26,111 nt of DNA from Silene noctiflora (taxonomy: Eukaryota; Streptophyta; Magnoliopsida; Caryophyllales; Caryophyllaceae), in NCBI GenBank assembly GCA_009801015.1, contig VHZZ01001303.1:1-26111 (forward strand), in the 5' to 3' direction. Positions 1 to 9,192 of this stretch are shown here, piece by piece. Below the pieces are notes generated by a model. It did not search any database and was not told the origin of the DNA. It worked only from the letters and a program-made list of their open reading frames with translations. The first letter of the stretch is position 1; each line of letters begins with the position of its first letter. The position numbers and the translations under genes were made by a program.

Positions 1-53
1 GTCTAATAATCCATTCAACAACGTCTTTTCGTCATTTTCGTTAATAAGCGTTG

Positions 54-353
54 TTAAAGGGCCGTTGTAGTTGCCTGTTTTTGTAGTAGTGCCATCTCTT
101 CCGCGAACTCATGCGGGATCATTGCCTCTACGGCTTCAAAGCGAGCCTCATGCCCTTTTACTGTCTCGGCTACGACTTTAAAGTGAGCCTCATGCCCCCT
201 TACCGTCTCATTTACGGCTTGATGAATCCTCCGGAGACTCGCCACGAGTTTTTCCAACGAAGGAATTTTCTCATCGAACAATTTCTCTAGGGCCGACACC
301 CTCGCCTTAGTTTCTCCTTTAGTTCTCATCGCTTCTACGGTCTTAGCCGCCAT
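54..353 (-). CDS. gag-like ORF fragment of an LTR retrotransposon
   Basis: This 99-codon reading frame lies just inside a primer binding site and an LTR, where the gag gene of an LTR retrotransposon starts. The first ATG (351-353) gives a protein beginning MAAKTVEAM; the open frame extends further upstream, but there it only reads through the primer site. The product is charged and looks like a coiled coil. It carries a short internal duplication, VRGHEAHFKVV followed by VKGHEARFEAV. Such an amino-terminal coiled coil is common in plant Ty3/gypsy gag proteins, but no nucleocapsid knuckle or protease is visible because the frame stops at 54-56 and the window ends. The early stop suggests a decayed copy or a short leader ORF. 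Assignment to gag rests mainly on position; no family-specific motif is seen. Confidence 0.45.
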   Translation of the reverse strand: MAAKTVEAMRTKGETKARVSALEKLFDEKIPSLEKLVASLRRIHQAVNETVRGHEAHFKVVAETVKGHEARFEAVEAMIPHEFAEEMALLQKQATTTAL

Positions 354-382
354 CGTAAACAGCAGCCCGTTTTGAAGACCGA

Positions 383-394
383 GCTCTGATACCA
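383..394 (-). other. primer binding site for initiator-Met tRNA
   Basis: On the minus strand this reads TGGTATCAGAGC, the complement of the 3' end of plant initiator methionine tRNA (GCTCTGATACCA). It starts two bases inside the LTR end (TGTGACA on the minus strand), the usual spacing for reverse-transcription priming in plant LTR retrotransposons. It fixes the element's orientation as minus. Confidence 0.85.
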
Positions 395-396
395 AA

Positions 397-953
397 TGTC
401 ACAGTCCATTACTTTGAGCCGGAACGTGGCGCGCACCCTTGTCTGATTTCAAGACAAGAATGCAAGCGAGAGCGTCAAGCAATAGTGAGGGATCGTCCAC
501 TAGTGCATTCGTAATCGGTCTCGGTTTGCGTGTGTTGGATCCTAGTCTCGATCATCAACAGTCGACACACACATGCTCGTTAGTATGAATGAAGGCAACA
601 ATACATTAGAATGCAAGCAACGAGTAAATAAGAAAGTTTTTGGATGGGAAGCAAATTGATTGATTAATACCTCCCATAAAGGCAAATTTGATATTCAGGT
701 CTTGTAGCATGAAACATTGAATGTGCAGAATAGCGATACGTTTTCTAAACGCCTAAAAATGTATCTTAAACTAAACGACGACCTCTAAGATTCAGCACGC
801 AGAAAGTAATCTTGGAATACTACATGAACATAAAAAACAGGAATGAAAATACATAAGCAAAGAATAAAATCTAAGGGTTCGAAGTGAACGGAGCACTCGC
901 GCAATTTTTAGGATTATAAGGCTAGAATTGCGGCTAACATTCGGCTCCTTACA
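397..953 (-). mobile_element. 5' LTR of a minus-strand LTR retrotransposon
   Basis: Read on the minus strand, the segment ends with TGTGACA directly before the primer binding site, so the inner boundary at 397 is well supported. The outer boundary is less sure. I placed it at 953 because the minus strand there begins TGTAAGGAGCC, giving a TGT...ACA pair and a 557-bp LTR. The partner LTR and most of the internal region would lie left of the window, so neither target duplication nor LTR identity can be checked. No coding potential is seen. A 14-base string, GTGCTCCGTTCACT, in this LTR recurs near 1223 in the adjoining plus-strand element. Confidence 0.6.
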
Positions 954-1211
954 CTATGCATAATGATTTTATTGTGGTATTTACTTGAACCGTGACGTTG
1001 TGAAGCGAATTTTGAAATATCATGATTATGTCGGTCGTACACCTTGGATATTTGTTTTGATTATGTTGTAATGGTGGCCATAAGGCCAAGATATTATTCT
1101 AGACCCATCTAATAGACGGCTTGTTAGTCACCATTGAAAGTTATTTATGTTGGTATAATAGTATAGGTAAGCTCAAGACTATTTTGGGAACAATCCAGTT
1201 TTGCCAGTGAC

Positions 1212-1303
1212 ACTCGGCCAAGTGCTCCGTTCACTCGACCGAGTGTCGCTTTCTCAACCGAGTGCCGCTTTCTCGACCGAGTGGCCACCCTACTTGACCG
1301 AGT
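1212..1303. repeat. five further ~20-bp-spaced ACTCGACCGAGT palindromes
   Basis: Copies start at about 1212, 1233, 1252, 1271 and 1292 (steps 21, 19, 19, 21). Variants include ACTCGGCCAAGT, ACTCGACCGAGT and TCTCAACCGAGT. Motif and period match the array in the LTR at 2530-2703, while the flanking sequence does not obviously match. Confidence 0.8.
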
Positions 1304-2414
1304 GACCTGCAATGGGCTTGGTTTTGTTAATATTCGACCACATATTCGGTGTGTACCCTTATTTCATGGGTTGCATTAGTTAACTTGTGTTGGATGAACA
1401 TGTTGACCCATATGGATGAGACCTCGTGAATTGTTTACGTCTGACCATATTAGGTGGCTTCTACTATTTGAGAGTGAAAGTTAAATGGTAGTTGTTAATT
1501 GACATGTACAATTGGATAACAAAAAGGATGTGATGATCGTGTGTGGTACACGTTACTTGTCGTGATTTCATTTTGGTATGATGACAATGGTCGTATTATA
1601 GTCGTATTATATGAGTTTGGTCGTGGTACGTAGGTCGCATAGTGGTCATTTACATGATTGTGTTGTGGTCTTCCGTATAAATGGAAGTGTTTATGATGGA
1701 TGGGAACAGATGTGGAAACGCATATGTGATCATGAGTTGTATTTGACGCGATACATGCGTGGCATGGTGTTTGAAAATGGGAATATTCAACATGGTTGAG
1801 TCATAACGAAAATCTTTGCATTACTTGATTGTCTCGTGATGTCCACATATTCGTGATTTATGTGCATGCATATAGATTTATGAGATTTGACATGACATAG
1901 ATATGTAATAATAATCGAGTTATACCTCGCGATAGATGCGTATACATATAACCAACCTGAGTTGGGAGTTATTTATGGGAGTGGAGATTGGAACCGGGGG
2001 TTTGACCTTGTACTTCACCTTTATGGAAGGCTTGTAGTGTGGTATCATATCGATAGAATTATGATTATATGAGATTTAATTATGGATTTGCAATAAGTAA
2101 GAGAGAGTGTTAAACCTGGAACTTGACTATTTGTGGAATTTGGTAATGAGCGTATGAACACTTTATGAGGTTTGTTAGTTGAACTTCGGGACGAAGTTCT
2201 CTTTTAGGGGGAGTAGATGTAACAATTTGGAATTAAGGAAAGAGAAAGTACGATATGTAAGGAAGTAATGGGAGTTTATCAAAGAACTTTGGGGATGAGT
2301 ACGATAAACATATGTGGTTAGTAAGAGTGATGACGACAATAAGAATCCTTACAGACTTGAGGAGTGATTGGGAAACGAGAGAGTGAGGCGAACTTCGAGG
2401 ACGAAATTCATTTT

Positions 2415-2426
2415 AAGGAGGGAAGA
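2415..2426 (+). other. polypurine tract of the plus-strand LTR element
   Basis: AAGGAGGGAAGA lies directly 5' of the LTR start at 2428 and follows the TTCGAGGACGAA block typical of the 3' end of chromovirus-type plant elements. In this family such a tract primes plus-strand DNA synthesis. Confidence 0.65.
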
Positions 2427-2427
2427 T

Positions 2428-3600
2428 TGTAATACCCGGATATTTTGGGATCCGTACGAGAAACCTTGGGATACATGAGAGCCATACGAGAGTAAGATTT
2501 GACCTTACATTAAACCAAGTGGAGCTTAGACTAGACCGAGTGAAGATTAAAAGTGGACCGAGTGAGCTAATAGTGGACCGAGTAGAGTGAACTCGGCCGA
2601 GTAGGGTGTCTACTCGACCGAGTAGATTTGACTCGGCCGAGTACATAGTACACTCGAACGAGTAGGTGGCACTCGTCCGAGTGAACTGCTCACTCAACCG
2701 AGTGACACTGTCAGTATACGATAAATGTCATTTTGCCCCTAACCCTAATTTATTTCCTATCTTCTTCGCTTTTCTCTCTAAACTCCCTCCCTTCTCTCTA
2801 AAATCCTCCCAAAACATGTTTCTATGGAGTCTAAGCTTGGATTGAATATTATTACACTTCACTCACCATCCATTCACCATTGTAAGTAGATTTAACATCT
2901 CGCTTAACCCTAAATTTTGGGGGTTTTGGTATATTTCGGTAATTAGTCATTTTAATTAGATTAATGGGTAATTAGTGAGTATTAATAAAGGGTTTTGGTT
3001 AGTATGGTAGTATAGGATGTATTGTGATAGTTATTATGTGATTATTGTTGGATGAGACGGTTTTATGAGACGGAATTGAGTTGGATTCGTGTAGCTTGTT
3101 GAATAATGCTTAAAGGTAGGTTAATCCTACTCGGTTTCGATATTGTATATGAGTTTTGTATGCATTTATCATTATATTATACGATATGAGTAGTCTTGCA
3201 TTCACATGGTAATTGAGGTTAATGTCGAGTTTGTGTATGAGTCGGAATTGTGTCTCATATGGCAATTGGTTGTGTTGACTTGAGAATTATACTCCTTGGT
3301 ACATGGTTAAATCATGGTATGTTGGTAATATGTCGGATCAAGGGATTGTAATCGGTATTGTGTTATAATTGCATTCATATGTCTCATGTTCTTGTTGGAG
3401 ATTGGTGGCGGTGGTGTTATGATTGTATTGGAGACAGAAGGCGGTTGGGAGACCGTCTTCCGCTTAGGTCGCCTCTTGGAGCTTCCCACTCCAAGAGGGA
3501 TGTGTACATTAATGGCTTGAGTTATGGAAGGACACGTGAGGTTGAGTCACGTCGTCTGGCAGGGGATTCGAGTCGCTCTCGGGCTCAGTACCACCGGTGA
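2428..3600 (+). mobile_element. LTR of a Ty3/gypsy (Tekay-like) element, 3' end unclear
   Basis: The LTR starts TGTAATACCCGGATATTTT after the polypurine tract. TGTAATACCC is a familiar start for Tekay/Del-type chromovirus LTRs. It contains nine imperfect ACTCGNCCGAGT palindromes at 2530-2703 and then a pyrimidine-rich stretch (2755-2810) that resembles a transcription start and leader region. A long R/U5-like part follows with a perfect 10-bp hairpin at 3472-3498. An 80-codon open frame at 3358-3600 is probably fortuitous. I see no following primer binding site, so this is the 3' LTR of a 5'-truncated copy. Its end is not marked by a clear CA plus target duplication; about 3600 is where LTR-like sequence seems to give way to the UreG upstream region. 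Confidence 0.6.
2530..2703. repeat. nine ~20-bp-spaced ACTCGRCCGAGT palindromes
   Basis: Nine copies of a 12-bp near-palindrome (best form ACTCGGCCGAGT) start at about 2530, 2552, 2572, 2591, 2612, 2631, 2652, 2671 and 2692. The steps are 22, 20, 19, 21, 19, 21, 19 and 21 bases, close to two turns of DNA. The spacers differ in sequence, so selection or copying seems to act on the motif and its phasing. It sits in the U3-like part of the LTR. Five further copies with the same spacing are at 1212-1303. Confidence 0.85.
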
Positions 3601-3634
3601 GTCTGTCGACGAATGGTAAACCAATGATGATAGG

Positions 3635-3642
3635 ATAAATAG
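3635..3642 (+). promoter_or_regulatory. possible TATA-like box of UreG
   Basis: ATAAATAG lies about 110 bases before the UreG ATG, which would allow a leader of about 80 bases. It lies just beyond the apparent end of the LTR. Evidence is only the string and its distance. Confidence 0.3.
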
Positions 3643-3751
3643 AGTATTACAGGAAAGAAAAACAAGTTGATAAATCTTGTGATACGCAGAAATCCAGGAG
3701 CATCAACCGCCGTATTCGGGTAAAGAGAATCAGAATCTAAAACCCACAGAA

Positions 3752-6700
3752 ATGGATCCCCAGAATATGCAAACTGACACTCACCATACCCATGATGATC
3801 ATCACCATCATCACCATGTTCATGATGACCATGACCATCACCATCATACCCATGAGTAATGTCTCTTCAACTTTGACTTCATATTTATTCTTTTTCTTCA
3901 ATTGATATATTCTGTATAATGTTTGTTCTTTGAAGTTGAAAGACGGCCTTACACAAGTACATTGTAAAACCAATTTGTATATCAGTAACTGTAGGTCTCT
4001 TATAAAACAGATTTACTATCAAACATTGTAAAACCATTAATAAAGTACAGTAATTGATGGGTTTACAATAAGTTTGGGGTAAAACCTTTGTAGAAGATTT
4101 ATTGTTAGTATATATGGTGGTTGGATCCGTTTTACACAATATTCCTTATATATAATTACCAAAGTTGGTCTTTGCCGCTCACACTGAGTGGTAAAAGCTT
4201 TCATCTCTTAAACAAGTAACTAGGGGTTCGATCCCCGACTCTTGCGAATGAAAAAACCAAACTTGGGAAGTTGGGAGGGTCTATCCATTCAGTTGACTTC
4301 AGTGCCCGGGAGGAAATTACCGCAGTTGTTGTCGGTAGAGGATACTCCTAGGCAACACATTTAAACAATATTTATATAAAACCGCTTTACAGGAGACTAA
4401 CTACTCTGTATATGTTAATGTGTGCAGCAAAGGAGCAAATACATGGGTAGGAGCAGATGGGAAAGTGTATCATAGTCATGATGGGTTAGCACCACATACA
4501 CATGAACCCATTTATTCACCTGGTTTTTTCAGCAGAAGGGCTCTTCCTTTATCCACCAGGGATTTCTCTGAGAGGGCTTTTACTGTTGGTATTGGTGGCC
4601 CTGTTGGAACTGGGTATTTTCCCTTTCATTTTACCTTTGTGTGTTGTCGGTTCTCCTGAAAGACCGTCTTATGATAGTTGATGGTGTTCCTGGTTGTTGA
4701 CTTGCAGGAAAACAGCTTTGATGTTGGCTTTGTGTAAGTTATTGAGGGATAAATACAGTCTTGCTGCTGTAAGTATCACTTGCTGGTGTTTTTTCTTCGT
4801 CTGTAGCTAGAAGCACAAATTTCTGTGAGTTTACATGTGAAATTCAAGTTCTTGTTTGGTTTCCTTAACCATACTTCTGTGAAGTTTATTATTAATTCAT
4901 TCAATATCATTAGAATCATATTAGGAGTCGTTTGGTTCAAACATTAGGAATGAAATGGAATGGATTCTAACTCCAAGGAGGTATGGAGTTAGAATCCCAT
5001 ACATGTTTAAAGTTGTTTGGTTTAATTCGGGAATGAGAATGATAATGTGTTGGATGGAATAGAGTTGGAAACTTGGGGGGAGAGGTGGGTATGAGATTCC
5101 AAGGAGTTGGAATGGAGTTAGAATCCATCAGGTATCTAACTCCGTTCCAAAATGCTCAAACCAAACATTGGAATGAACTAAATCCATTACAATCCATTCC
5201 AAAAGTTCCAACCAAACACCCCCTTAAATCGATCAAGTGGCAGAGCCAGGATTAGTCATTAGGAGGGGAGGATTGTTTTGGTGTGATTATTGATGGAATA
5301 AGGGAAACTAGGAAAATATCGATTTTTTAAATCGAAAATTTGCCATTATTAGGGGGCGACGGCCCCCTACCTCCACCACCGATTACATATGATGCAATTG
5401 CAGGACAATGTATTCAGAAGAAGTTTACTGGTTGATTTATTTTGCATTTTTAGACGTAGTACATACACAGCATCTGCGTTTTTCTATGATAAAAAAGATT
5501 TGTTTAGGGTTGGGGAAAATGATAGTTCTCTGTCATTTCATTCATTGAATGTTTGGTTAAAATGTACTTCCTCCGAGTTCATTTTCCTCCGAATTTGGCT
5601 TACCCCGAGGTATAAGTTACTGAACCCACTTTCCTCGTAATCTGATTAGCTCAAAAAACCCTTGCTGCCATCTTTTGCGGTTTGCTTGGTCTGCCTATAG
5701 GTTTGCAGTTATAGCTAAAACCAGTCCATTATATTACTCTCGGCATTTTGGTACTTCAACTTTTCAGAAAACAAAAATCCAATAAGAGTAAAATACCCCT
5801 GTTATTACTGCTGGTGTATACTGTGTACATGCTACTCATCAAGGGCTCTATAGTCTATATTAACCGGCACTAAAAAAAAACAGGCGTTTGAAAGATTCAT
5901 TTGATTGACTGCTGAACATAAACAGACTAAATTTAATTAATAAATCTGCTGTTATTATTACACTGAGTTCCTTATAAATCTGCTGTTATCATTGTTCAGG
6001 TGACTAATGACATCTTCACAAAAGAAGATGGAGAGTTTTTGATAAAGCATGGAGCACTCCCAGAGGATCGTATACGTGCTGTGGAAACCGGTGGTTGTCC
6101 CCATGCTGCAATTCGTGAAGATATCAGCATAAATCTTGGTCCTCTTGAAGAGCTTTCCAACTTGCATAAAGCAGATTTGCTTCTCTGTGAATCTGGCGGA
6201 GGTAACTTAGGACTGGTTTTGTACTGATATTGATGTCTCAGTCAGCTTGGTCTCCCTTAAAATGGAGGTATCCGTCTTAACATTAAAATGGGTCAAATAT
6301 TCTCCCACTTGAGCATTTAAGACAAATCTTTTGCTTTTCCTTGTGCATTCTGCTTTTGTCTTATTCATACTATTTAACCCGTTTTAAGCTTAAGACGGAT
6401 ACACCCGTCTTAAACAAGAATTTGTCGTAATCATTTGAGTAGGTATAATCACGTAGTTAGTCTTTATTTGACAATACCTATAATCAGGTACAGTTTTAAC
6501 ATTGTGCACCTTGTCTTGTGGAAAGGAATAGAAAGTAGAAGCATTATTTGGCATGAGCTGAATTGCACGTGGCTAGAAGTTTAATCCATTCTAATTTTCA
6601 ATACTAATTGACTTTGTTCAAAAAACGTTTTTATGAGTTTACAAAATATTAGGAGCAAGCTTCGGCAGATAAAGTATTTTCTTGTTATGTACTCGTCCTC

Positions 6701-8044
6701 ATCATTCATTACCCAAGACGCTGACACTTCAAGTCGGTAAAGCGGGATGGAATATGTGACTTTTCATGCACAATAGCTGAGAAGTCGTTCCAAATCACCC
6801 TTGACAAAAAAGGACATCATTTGGTAGTTCATTTTAAACAAGTGCTCAAGATTTTACGAGCGATTTTTATTTCAAAACCTCTATTATCAAAGTATCCCAA
6901 AGCCAATGAACAATACATCTTTTCCCTTAACGTTAAAAGAAGCATGGCTTGGAACGTTGCTCCGTATGATTCTAGAACTTGGCCTTCCACATTCCCATGG
7001 CATTCAACTCATTCTTAGAGTAATCCGGTTGATAGTTTTGGAGCAGTCGTACCTTAGCAAGCTTTCTTATTTACTCTAGAACACAAAAGAAAATTAAGTA
7101 GGTCTTAGAACTCAAAGCTACAACGTTCTTGGGTGTGTATAGGAGGTCACAAGGAAATTTTGATGCTTATTGGTTTCGACCCCATGTCCACTGCTCAATA
7201 ACTTTACCAACTAAGTTCTATGAGAAGCTACAATTGTTGATAATGATGTTGTGATTTTGCAGATAACTTAGCTGCCAACTTCAGCAGGGAACTTGCAGAT
7301 TATATCATTTACATTATAGATGTGTCTGGTGGAGATAAGATTCCTCGTAAGGGAGGCCCTGGCATTACACAAGCTGACCTCCTTGTATGTAGACTTTTAG
7401 ATTAATTTCTCGACATTAGTGGTTATCTTTGAGCATGTTTCTGAAACAACCTTACCCATGGTTAATTTACTGCAGGTTATAAACAAGACTGACATTGCTG
7501 ATGCAGTTGGAGCTGATTTGTCTGTCATGGAGAGGGACTCGCTTCGTATGCGTGATGGAGGGCCCTTTGTATTTGCTCAGGTTTGTGAATTACTCTCAGA
7601 TTAGATTATTTTGTGTTACTCCCTCCATCCCAATCATCTGTTTACCTTTGGTTTTGGCACAAAGAACAAGGAGAGAGGAGGGGACCATTTGCGGGTGTTG
7701 TTGGGTGACAAGTGGACAATAGGTTATGTGAATGATCAAATTACCCTTGAAAAATATTTTTAATATAGAAAGGTAAACAATTGATTGGGACACCCATAAA
7801 TAAAATAGGTAAACAAATGACCGAGACAGAGGGAGTATTAGTTTGTTAATGATGATATTATACAATAAAACCTCCTTACCTCGTAATTTGTCTAAAATTC
7901 TATGATTGTCCAACAGTCATCAGACTCATCACTGACAATGATAAACCATGCCTGAAATAGGTAAAGCATGGGTTGGGTGTTGAAGAAATCGCAAACCACG
8001 TTTTGCAGGCTTGGGAAGCAACTACGGGCCAGAAGCGACACTGA
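3752..8044 (+). CDS. UREG: Urease accessory protein UreG (nickel-delivery GTPase)
   Basis: UreG is the GTPase that, with UreD and UreF, drives nickel insertion into apo-urease in the cytosol. Seven coding exons join in frame: 3752-3855, 4428-4613, 4708-4768, 6000-6201, 7263-7384, 7476-7580 and 7961-8044, encoding 287 residues. All introns are GT-AG. Residues 11-34 hold 16 histidines, the nickel-binding tail typical of plant UreG. The P-loop GPVGTGKT is at 92-99, the invariant metal-binding Cys-Pro-His at 150-152, SGGDN at 182-186 and the guanine-specificity motif NKTD at 228-231. The carboxy end, reading [12 protein letters not shown], matches plant UreG. Length and motifs are complete, so the gene looks functional. 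The start is the first ATG, followed directly by the His-rich tail. An LTR ends about 150 bases upstream. The convergent neighbour is RPL18a. Confidence 0.96.
4163..4370 (+). mobile_element. tRNA-derived SINE in UreG intron 1
   Basis: A perfect polymerase III B box, GGTTCGATCCC, is at 4225-4235. An A-box-like TGAGTGGTAAAAGC stretch lies about 40 bases upstream (near 4185), the spacing found in tRNA-derived promoters. It does not fold into an intact tRNA and continues into a non-tRNA body, so a SINE is more likely than a tRNA gene. Ends and target duplication are unclear. It is in the same orientation as UreG. Confidence 0.6.
4924..5223. mobile_element. Tourist/PIF-Harbinger-like MITE in UreG intron 3
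   Basis: A 300-bp element has imperfect terminal inverted repeats of about 40 bases. The left end is GGAGTCGTTTGGTTC; the right end read inward is GGGGGTGTTTGGTTG; both continue into GGAATGGA-rich sequence. It is flanked by TTA on both sides (4921-4923 and 5224-5226), the target duplication expected for PIF/Harbinger. It encodes nothing and must be mobilised in trans. A three-base duplication alone could be chance; the inverted repeats are the stronger evidence. Confidence 0.7.
5235..5385. repeat. unclassified dispersed-repeat remnant in UreG intron 3
   Basis: The stretch from CAGAGCCAGGATTAG to GGGGGCGACGGCCCCCTACC looks like a dispersed plant repeat: I recall similar paired G-rich and C-rich ends in plant introns. 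The string GGGGGCGACGGCCCCC is itself nearly palindromic. I cannot assign a family or exact ends. Confidence 0.3.
6252..6420. mobile_element. MITE in UreG intron 4
   Basis: Inverted repeats of about 45 bases flank a short core. The left arm contains GTATCCGTCTTAACATTAAA then ATGGGTCAAATA; the right arm read inward contains GTATCCGTCTTAAGCTTAAA then ACGGGTTAAATA. The element is about 170 bp and noncoding. I see no clear target duplication, so the superfamily is left open. Confidence 0.6.
7619..7835. mobile_element. Stowaway (Tc1/mariner) MITE in UreG intron 6
   Basis: Terminal inverted repeats start CTCCCTCCATCCC on the left and CTCCCTCTGTCTC on the right, both running on into a GTTTACC block. 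The 217-bp element is flanked by TA on each side (7617-7618 and 7836-7837). CTCCCTCCGT-type ends with a TA duplication define plant Stowaway MITEs. It sits 38 bases after the exon 6 donor but leaves both splice sites intact. Confidence 0.88.
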
Positions 8045-8123
8045 CTTGTCCATTAGCGCTTGGCATTGGACATGTTTATCATCCTAGAAACCATGTCTCA
8101 TTCTGGTGATGTATGGTACAAAT

Positions 8124-8129
8124 AATAAA
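8124..8129 (+). terminator. candidate UreG polyadenylation signal
   Basis: AATAAA lies 80 bases after the UreG stop codon, a usual distance for a plant near-upstream element. Plant signals are degenerate, so this is only a candidate. Confidence 0.4.
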
Positions 8130-9192
8130 GTGACTCTCCGAGTGCTCAACTGATTTTAGTTAAACCTCTTACATTTATATTCTTGCCCAAAAGAATCGGG
8201 TGTAGACGGGTAGTGGAAAACACGGAATTTATTTAAAGGGTGTTCCGTGAAAATATTACAAGTCGTTGTATTGAAAGTTGTGAATTTTCAACACCCAAAT
8301 TGGGCAGATTGTACGAACAATATTTGTGGTTTGTCAAGTCCCATGGTAAAATTACTAATAAAGTATCTAGTTTGCGTTAGTGGTCTTTGTTTTGAGACAA
8401 TCGCTCAGTGCTTAATACACAACGGTAATTGGTAAAATATTATTTCCAATCGCTCAAAATATTCAATTCCTGAAAAAAGCGGTTGCATTGCAGTGTGTTG
8501 CTTCCTATGACGGATATATATCGTGTCCAACAAACGGAATACACAAATTCACATTGTCATTACTCATTAGTATGGACAAGGAGAAGGTTGGAGAGGAGAT
8601 GAAAAACAAAGATTCAGTACATATTGATTTACACAAATTCCTGTATAAAACAAATTTATCATCAAAATGAGCTCTTCCTGATCTTTCAAGACGTCAACTC
8701 TTTGAAATTTGCGTGTTACTTATCAACTCTCAAGGGCACTCAAATCAGTCCCCAAACTCACCCATCTACGATACCCAGACACTTCTACAGTGACTACAAT
8801 GTATGTAGCGTATCCGTGGTGTCAGACACCAACAGTCCAACACTTGTAACCATTTTGAATACGTGTCCCTTTAGGTTCTAGTTAGCTCACTATGCATGAT
8901 ACCGTGAATGCATGATATCGTGAGCAAACAACAAAACACGTCCTATTGATTAAAAATTCCGACCTCAAGTGAATAAAGCCCATTTGCTTCCTCCAATTGC
9001 TCAAGCTTGAACATACAAATAACAAAGCAAGGAAAATGAAGAATCCAACATTAAAGAATCCTTTCAAAAGGCAAACAAAACAAGTTGAGTTCACTACACT
9101 CGTTTCAGGACTAATAACGTCGATTAAACTACCAAAAGACATAGCAACTCAAAAATCAAGGGACTTTGCTTAAACCAGCCTAAGATCTTGTC
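8130..9192. other. convergent intergenic region, no gene seen
   Basis: This lies between the 3' ends of UreG (+) and RPL18a (-) and should contain both 3' untranslated regions. The open frames here are short, low in complexity and match nothing I recognise. The one small structure is an imperfect direct repeat at 8892-8924 (GCATGATACCGTGA, then GCATGATATCGTGA). Confidence 0.5.

Larger units (their letters stand above)
954..2427 (+). mobile_element. 3' internal region of a Ty3/gypsy element
   Basis: No convincing protein is encoded here; all frames are broken by stops. The right end carries the conserved junction of plant chromovirus-type elements: a TTCGAGGACGAA-like string near 2393 and a purine-rich tract, AAGGAGGGAAGA, at 2415-2426, directly before an LTR starting TGTAATACCCGG. 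A second copy of the same junction lies near 2181-2220 (TTCGGGACGAA, then a G-rich tract, then TGTAACA). At 1212-1303 there are five roughly 20-bp-spaced copies of an ACTCGACCGAGT-like palindrome, the same motif as in the LTR. I read this as the noncoding tail between a lost integrase and the 3' LTR. The left limit is arbitrary. Confidence 0.55.

Noticed and set aside
3358-3600. 80-codon plus-strand frame in the LTR
   Set aside because: It lies in LTR sequence, includes a hairpin, and shows no known domain; probably chance.
3737-3973. 78-codon Met-rich minus-strand frame
   Set aside because: It is the antisense of the histidine-rich UreG exon 1; CAT codons read as ATG on the other strand.
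4163-4250. Functional tRNA gene
   Set aside because: The B box is perfect, but the arms do not pair into a full cloverleaf and non-tRNA sequence follows, so a SINE fits better.
6821-7018. Plus-strand frame in UreG intron 4
   Set aside because: It is intronic, short and without any recognisable motif.
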